This document shows, in pieces, positions 59,534-64,000 of a stretch of 64,000 nucleotides of DNA. The stretch comes from Streptomyces lanatus. Its GTDB lineage: Bacteria > Actinomycetota > Actinomycetes > Streptomycetales > Streptomycetaceae. The notes under the pieces are model-generated. The model did no database searches, was not told the origin of the DNA, and saw nothing but the letters and a program-made list of their open reading frames with translations. Where the stretch lies: the NCBI RefSeq assembly GCF_014655715.1, contig NZ_BNBM01000010.1, positions 38,800 to 102,799 on the forward strand, written 5' to 3'. The number at the start of each line of letters is the position of its first letter. Position 1 is the first letter of the stretch. Position numbers and translations under genes: made by a program.

Positions 59534-60223
59534 ATGACGACGGGTTCTGGCACCGTGCTGGTCGTGGAGGACGAGGAGAGCATCGCCGACGTCCTCTCCA
59601 TCGCCCTGCGCTACCACCGGTTCGAGGTCATGACGGCGGGCACCGTCCGCGAGGCGCTCTCCCTGGCTGAGCGCACACGCCCGGACGCGGCGCTGCTCGA
59701 CGTCATGCTCCCGGACGGCGACGGCCGCGCCCTCGGGCGTGAACTGCGCGAGCGCCGCCCGGATCTGGCGCTGGTCTTCCTCACCGCACGCGACGCGCCC
59801 GCCGAGATCGTCGGCGCCCTCGGCTTCGGCGACGACTACATCACCAAGCCGTTCGACGTCGACGTGGTCATCGCCCGGCTGACGGCCGTCCTGCGCCGCA
59901 CGCGCCCCGCCGACGTACTGACACAGCGACCGCCGCTCAGCTACGGCGACCTGGAGCTGGACGAGACGACGTATTCGGTGCGCCGCGCGGGCCGCACCGT
60001 CGAGCTCACCCCCACCGAGTACGCCCTGCTGCGCTTCCTGGTGCGCAACGGCGGCCGGATCGTGCCCAAGGAGCAACTCCTGCGCCATGTCTGGCAGTAC
60101 GAGCACACACCGCCCGAGTCGACCGTCGTGGAGACCTACATCAGCTATCTGCGGCGCAAGCTGGACGCCCTGGGGCCGCCGGTGATCACCACGCGGCGCG
60201 GCGTCGGATACGGGCTGGCATGA
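59534..60223 (+). CDS. OmpR/PhoB family response regulator
   Basis: A 229-residue two-domain regulator. The receiver (about 10-125) has acidic pocket VVEDEES, the phosphorylation site DAALLDVMLPDGDG (Asp in LLDV), and the switch ITKPFDVDVV. The winged-helix C-terminal domain (about 135-228): LSYGDLELDETTYSVRRAGRTVELTPTEYALLRFLVRNGGRIVPKEQLLRHVW ... ESTVVETYISYLRRKLDALGPPVITTRRGVGYGL. Overlaps the sensor kinase start by 4 bp. Its target is unknown; the divergent MMPL gene is a natural candidate. Confidence 0.95.
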   Translation: MTTGSGTVLVVEDEESIADVLSIALRYHRFEVMTAGTVREALSLAERTRPDAALLDVMLPDGDGRALGRELRERRPDLALVFLTARDAPAEIVGALGFGDDYITKPFDVDVVIARLTAVLRRTRPADVLTQRPPLSYGDLELDETTYSVRRAGRTVELTPTEYALLRFLVRNGGRIVPKEQLLRHVWQYEHTPPESTVVETYISYLRRKLDALGPPVITTRRGVGYGLA

Positions 60224-61686
60224 GGCTCCCCTGGCTCTCCCGCGTCGGCCGCCGCCGTGGCATCCACTCCCTGCGCGGCAAGCTGACCCTGGCGAACGTG
60301 GCGCTGCTGGCCCTGGGCATCGTCGTGGCGACCGCGGTCAGCCTGATGACCGCGCGGTTCTATCTGCTCGACAAGGTCGACAGCGAATTGAAGAGCGCGC
60401 GCTCCACCCTGGGGCACGCGGGCTTCACCCTGCGCCAGATCGAGTCGCTGAGCGAACTGGGCGTCGCGCTGGACAAGTTCACCGACGGCGGCGCCCGCGA
60501 CACCGATCCGCTGCCGAGCCCGAGCATGGTGTACGTCGCGGTCGACTCCGCCGGGCAGCCGGTGGCCCTGGGCCCGCTGACGCCGACACCCCGCCAGCAC
60601 GCCCTGGCCGCCGCCGCGAAGGACCCGGTGGCCCTCGCGGCGGCCGAGGACCCGAGGGACGTACGGGTCGAGGGCGACCGCTACCGCATGGTCGGCGCGC
60701 AGTTGTCGGACGGCACCATCGTGCTGATCGCCGTGCCGACCGAGGGGCTGCACGAGGGCATGGGCAAGGCGCTCAAGATGGACCTGGCCGTCGGCACCCT
60801 GCTGCTGGCGCTGCTCGCCTGTCTGACCATGATCAGTGTGCTCCGCTGGATGCGGCCGCTGGAGGACATGGTGGAGACCTCGTCGGCCATCGCCGACGGC
60901 GATCTGACCCGGCGGATCCCGTTCAGCCGCGACTCGACCCTTGAGGTGGAACAGCTCCGGGTCGCCCTCAACACCATGCTCCACCAGGTGGAGTCGGCGC
61001 ACCGCACGCGCGAGCGCAGCGCGTCCCAGCTGCGCCGCTTCGTCGGCGACGCCTCGCACGAACTGCGCACCCCACTGGCCGCGATACGCGGCTATCTCCA
61101 GCTGTACGAACGGGGGATGCTGACGGAGCCCGCCGAGCGCAAGCGGGCCTGGGACCGGATGAACGGCGAGGTCGACCGCATGGGGCGCCTCGTCGACGAG
61201 CTGCTCACCCTGGCCCGGCTCGACCAGCGGCCCGAACTGCGTTTCCGCAACGTCGACCTGAGCCGGCTGGTGCGCGACGCCGCCGAGGATCTTCGGGTGC
61301 AGCAGCCGGAGCGGCCCCTCACGGTCGGCGCCGAGGGCACCCTGCTCGTGCGCGCCGACGAGTCGGGGCTGCGCCAGGTGCTGGGCAATCTGCTGAGCAA
61401 CGTCCGCACCCACACCCCCGCCGATGTGCCGGTGCGGCTGGGCGTGGAGCGGGTCGACGCTGCCGTACGGCTGTGGGTCGAGGACAAGGGGCCGGGGCTG
61501 TGCGAGGAGGACGCGGGGCGGGTCTTCGACCGGTTCTTCCGGGCCGGCGGGGGTGCGGGCAGCGGGCTGGGGATGGCGATCGTGCAGGGGGTGGTGGAGG
61601 CGCACGGCGGGGAGGTGGCGGTGCGGACCGCGCCGGGTGAGGGGCTGGCGGTGACGGTGACGCTGCCTACGGCTTCACGGTCGTAA
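60220..61686 (+). CDS. Sensor histidine kinase
   Basis: A 488-residue membrane kinase. Helix 1 at about 25-47 (LALLALGIVVATAVSLMTARF), an extracytoplasmic loop to about 185, and helix 2 (AVGTLLLALLACLTMISVL). HAMP: LRWMRPLEDMVETSSAIADGDLTRRIPF. HisKA with H box RRFVGDASHELRTPLAAIRGYLQ; HATPase with N box LRQVLGNLLSNVRTHTP and G1 WVEDKGPGL, then VFDRFFRAGGGAGSGLGMAIVQGVVEAHGGEV. Paired by overlap with the response regulator. Confidence 0.95.
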   Translation: MRLPWLSRVGRRRGIHSLRGKLTLANVALLALGIVVATAVSLMTARFYLLDKVDSELKSARSTLGHAGFTLRQIESLSELGVALDKFTDGGARDTDPLPSPSMVYVAVDSAGQPVALGPLTPTPRQHALAAAAKDPVALAAAEDPRDVRVEGDRYRMVGAQLSDGTIVLIAVPTEGLHEGMGKALKMDLAVGTLLLALLACLTMISVLRWMRPLEDMVETSSAIADGDLTRRIPFSRDSTLEVEQLRVALNTMLHQVESAHRTRERSASQLRRFVGDASHELRTPLAAIRGYLQLYERGMLTEPAERKRAWDRMNGEVDRMGRLVDELLTLARLDQRPELRFRNVDLSRLVRDAAEDLRVQQPERPLTVGAEGTLLVRADESGLRQVLGNLLSNVRTHTPADVPVRLGVERVDAAVRLWVEDKGPGLCEEDAGRVFDRFFRAGGGAGSGLGMAIVQGVVEAHGGEVAVRTAPGEGLAVTVTLPTASRS

Positions 61687-61701
61687 CGGCCGGGCCCCCT
61701 C

Positions 61702-62103
61702 TCAGGCCTCGGCGAGCACCAGTACCCACACCGTCTTCCCGTGCCGTCCCCTGCTCCACACCCCCCAAGCGGCGGCCAGGTTCTCCACCAGATGCAGACC
61801 CCGCCCGGCCTCCTCCCACTCCCCCACCACCCGTAGCCGCGGCTCCAGTTGGCCCTCGTCCGACACCTCGATCAGACAGGAGCCGTCGGCGAGCGCGGTC
61901 ACGGCGACCTCGAACTCACGCTCCAGCAGCGGGCCGTGGCGTACGACGTTGGTGGCCAGCTCGGAGACGAGCAGCACCGCGTCCTGAAGCGCCGCATCCC
62001 GTGGCCCGTGCCCCCAGTCGGCCAGGTGGTCCCGGACCCGGCGCCGGGCGAGCCCGACCGACGCCGGATGCCGGGGCAGCCGGAAGGCGTTGCGTCTCAA
62101 CAC
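61702..62103 (-). CDS. Lone HATPase_c_2 ATP-binding protein
   Basis: A 133-residue GHKL ATPase: LPRHPASVGLARRRVRDHLAD, ALQDAVLLVSELATNVVRHGPLLEREFEV (N box), and GRGLHLVENLAAAWGVWS (G box region). Like the protein at 2894-3301 it is a solitary anti-sigma-kinase-like domain, but no XRE or DUF397 gene accompanies it. Partner unknown. Confidence 0.88.
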   Translation of the reverse strand: MLRRNAFRLPRHPASVGLARRRVRDHLADWGHGPRDAALQDAVLLVSELATNVVRHGPLLEREFEVAVTALADGSCLIEVSDEGQLEPRLRVVGEWEEAGRGLHLVENLAAAWGVWSRGRHGKTVWVLVLAEA

Positions 62104-62199
62104 GTTTGCTCCTCACCCCACGCACACCTCCGTCACATGGTGCAGCGCGGGGCGCCCCCCTTGCATCACCAGGGGGATTGTCAAGGCCGCGAGATCGCG

Positions 62200-63756
62200 T
62201 CAGATACGGGTGAGGCGCCAGAGGCGGAAGACACCGGTGCCGTCGGAGAGGTACTGCCCACCGCCCACCGCCTCGCTGGCGACGACGTACTCCTTGGCCT
62301 GCCACAACGGGATCACCGGCACATCGCGGGCGACGGCCGCCTGAAGCGAGCGGAAGTCCTTCGTGGCCTGGCTGCGGTCGGCGTACTGCTGGCTGGAGGT
62401 GATCAGTTGGTCCACGGCCTTGTCGCTGTACCCGGTGTTCATGGTGGCGCCCTTCCCGACCAGAGGGCCGCCGTAGGTGTCCGGGTCGGGGAAGTCGGCG
62501 ACCCAGCCGACGGCGTACGCGTCGAGCTTGCCGCCGGCCCAGCGCTTCTGGAAGTCGGTCCATTCGTAGCCCTTGACGGTGACCTTGAACAGGCCGCTCG
62601 CCTCCAGTTGCCGCTTGAGCTCCGTGGCCTCCTCGGCGGCCGCGGCGCCTCGTCCGGTGCCATAGCCGTAGGTGAAGCGGACGGGCAGGCTCACACCGGC
62701 CTCGGAGAGCAGGACGCGGGCCTTGGCGGCGCTCAGCTTGGGGTACGCGTCGAAGAACGACGTGGTGTGGCCGGTGATGCCGGTCGGGATCAGCGAATAC
62801 AGCGGGTCGACCGTGCCCTTGTACACGGTGGCGGCCAGCCTCTCGCGGTCGATCAGCCAGGCCATGGCCTGCCGGACCCGGACGTCGTGCAGCGGCGAGT
62901 TCGCGCGGGTGTCGAAGTACAGATTGCGGATCTCGGAGCTGTCGGCCTCGGAGACGCGCTGGCCCGGGTCGGCGGCGTTCAGACCGGCGAGGACCTCGGG
63001 CGGCAGCGTACGGGTGGCGACATCGATCCGCTTCGCCTTCCAGGCCTCGTCGAGGGCGTCCGCGTCGCCGTAGTACCGCAGTTCGACGGGATGACCGGTG
63101 CCCACGGCCCCCTTGTACTGCGGGTTGGGGGCGAGGACCGCCTTCTCGTCCTTCGTGTACGAGGTCAGGGTGTACGGGCCGGTGCCATCGACAGCGTTGT
63201 CGGACCGCAGGGCATTGGCCGGATATTTCTCCCGGTCCACGATGGCGCCCGCCCCGGTGGCGACCTTCAGCGGGAACGTGGCGTCCGCCGACGTCAGATG
63301 GAACGTGACCGTCCGGCCGCTCGCGCTCACCGAGGCGAGGGTGTCCAGCAGAGCGGACGGGCCGACGTCCGACTTGATCCGCTTGACCCGGTCGAAGGAG
63401 AACTTCACATCCTGGGCGGTCATGGCGCGCCCGCTGGGGAAGGCGAGTCCCTCCCGCAACTCGCAGCGGTAGGTGCGCAGATCGGTGCCGTCGAAGCCAC
63501 AGTTCTGCGCCGCGTCGGGCACCGGTGTGACGCCGCCCGGCTCGAAGGTCATCAGCGACTGGAAGACATTGTTGAACAACGCCCAGGAACCGGCGTCATA
63601 GGCGCCCGCCGGATCGAGCGATGTCACGGCGTCCGTCGTGCCGACCGTGATGGTGCTGTCGTCGTCCTGCTGCGACGGCAACAGCTGCCAGCCGCCCACT
63701 CCCACGGCCGCCAGCACCAGCAGCGTCGCGAGAATCCGCATGCGAACCGAACGCAT
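62200..63756 (-). CDS. Solute-binding protein, family 5 (peptide/nickel ABC type)
   Basis: A 518-residue OppA/DppA-like periplasmic-type binding protein. After an N-terminal hydrophobic segment (ILATLLVLAAVGVGGWQLLP) it has STITVGTTDAVTSLDPAGAYDAGSWALFNNVFQSLMTFEPGG, then EGLAFPSGRAMTAQDVKFSFDRVKRI and RVRQAMAWLIDRERLAATVYKG, the usual family 5 landmarks. There is no lipobox cysteine, so it is either secreted or held by the uncleaved signal. GAGAGGG precedes the ATG at 63756. No permease or ATPase gene is visible in this direction. Confidence 0.92.
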   Translation of the reverse strand: MRSVRMRILATLLVLAAVGVGGWQLLPSQQDDDSTITVGTTDAVTSLDPAGAYDAGSWALFNNVFQSLMTFEPGGVTPVPDAAQNCGFDGTDLRTYRCELREGLAFPSGRAMTAQDVKFSFDRVKRIKSDVGPSALLDTLASVSASGRTVTFHLTSADATFPLKVATGAGAIVDREKYPANALRSDNAVDGTGPYTLTSYTKDEKAVLAPNPQYKGAVGTGHPVELRYYGDADALDEAWKAKRIDVATRTLPPEVLAGLNAADPGQRVSEADSSEIRNLYFDTRANSPLHDVRVRQAMAWLIDRERLAATVYKGTVDPLYSLIPTGITGHTTSFFDAYPKLSAAKARVLLSEAGVSLPVRFTYGYGTGRGAAAAEEATELKRQLEASGLFKVTVKGYEWTDFQKRWAGGKLDAYAVGWVADFPDPDTYGGPLVGKGATMNTGYSDKAVDQLITSSQQYADRSQATKDFRSLQAAVARDVPVIPLWQAKEYVVASEAVGGGQYLSDGTGVFRLWRLTRI

Positions 63757-63966
63757 GGGTGTGCCCTCTCCCCAGGCCCGCGAAGGGCCCCCGCATGAGC
63801 AATGGATTTTTCCCATTGGTTTTCCGCCACTCCCCTAAGTGGCGGCCACACCTAATCACACGGGTTTCATCAGGGGGAAGAGGATTCTGGCGACATGGGA
63901 AAGAACTTACCTACGGGTGTTTCCGGCAGGTTTCACAGGCCGTTCACAGAGTCGGGGGGCACGCTC

Positions 63967-64000
63967 TCAGGCCTGACGGGACGCCAGCTCTATCACCGTG
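63967..64000 (-). CDS. Possible 3' end of a leftward gene cut by the window edge
   Basis: The last bases read, on the minus strand, ...TVIELASRQA then TGA. Only ten codons are present, so nothing can be said about the product, and the frame may be coincidental. If real, this gene is upstream of the solute-binding protein and could be related to it. Confidence 0.2.
   Translation of the reverse strand, partial: TVIELASRQA

Noticed and set aside
1..64000. tRNA, rRNA, CRISPR arrays, IS elements, integrases
   Set aside because: I looked for cloverleaf-like arms, transposase motifs and regularly spaced repeats and saw none that I could support by eye.

Overview
The window is high-GC actinobacterial DNA. 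Lipobox lipoproteins, an XRE/DUF397/HATPase regulatory cluster, ECF sigma factors with membrane partners, a PQQ-domain Ser/Thr kinase, sdhCDAB and frequent GTG starts with 1-4 bp overlaps all point to Streptomyces. The layout resembles a chromosomal core locus interrupted by an accessory block. I saw no rRNA, tRNA, CRISPR array, transposase or integrase.

Layout. 0-6.3 kb: a BMP-type nucleoside-binding lipoprotein, an M20 amidohydrolase, and an abaA/whiJ-like regulatory cluster (HATPase, XRE-DUF5753, two DUF397 genes with an XRE remnant between them), then a methyltransferase and a DUF4291 protein. 6.3-17.3 kb: a surface glycopolymer locus with a nonulosonate synthase, a fused CMP-transferase/HAD phosphatase, two GT2-polysialyltransferase-like pairs in mirror image around an acyltransferase, and two further glycosyltransferase-like proteins. 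The fused phosphatase and the absence of an epimerase suggest Kdn (teichulosonic acid type) rather than Neu5Ac. 17.4-22.8 kb: a TetR regulator facing a flavin monooxygenase with two palindromic operators, a LysE exporter, a methylmalonyl-CoA-mutase-type large subunit without a B12 domain, and a lipoprotein L,D-transpeptidase.

23-37.4 kb: two paralogous ECF sigma/membrane-protein pairs flank a variable block. That block holds an HTH-STAND-WD40 giant protein, a membrane-anchored homologue of ribosome-inactivating proteins (RIPs, ricin A-chain fold) that stops just short of the conserved tryptophan, a Clp-N repeat protein, remnants of a DUF4331 gene, HxlR/RidA, a DUF899 protein and a PQQ-sensor Ser/Thr kinase. 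This is the most unusual part of the window.

37.5-49.7 kb: a septum-formation lipoprotein, an FG-GAP PGRP-type amidase, small hypothetical genes, a GH20 hexosaminidase, a degenerate OHCU-decarboxylase-like gene and sdhCDAB. 49.8-64 kb: a secreted protein, a DUF4132 protein with its small partner, a VOC protein, a small membrane protein controlled by a double palindrome, a DCC protein, a secreted trypsin-like protease, TetR, an MMPL exporter, a two-component system, a lone HATPase and a peptide-binding protein. All calls come from reading motifs; no database search was run.
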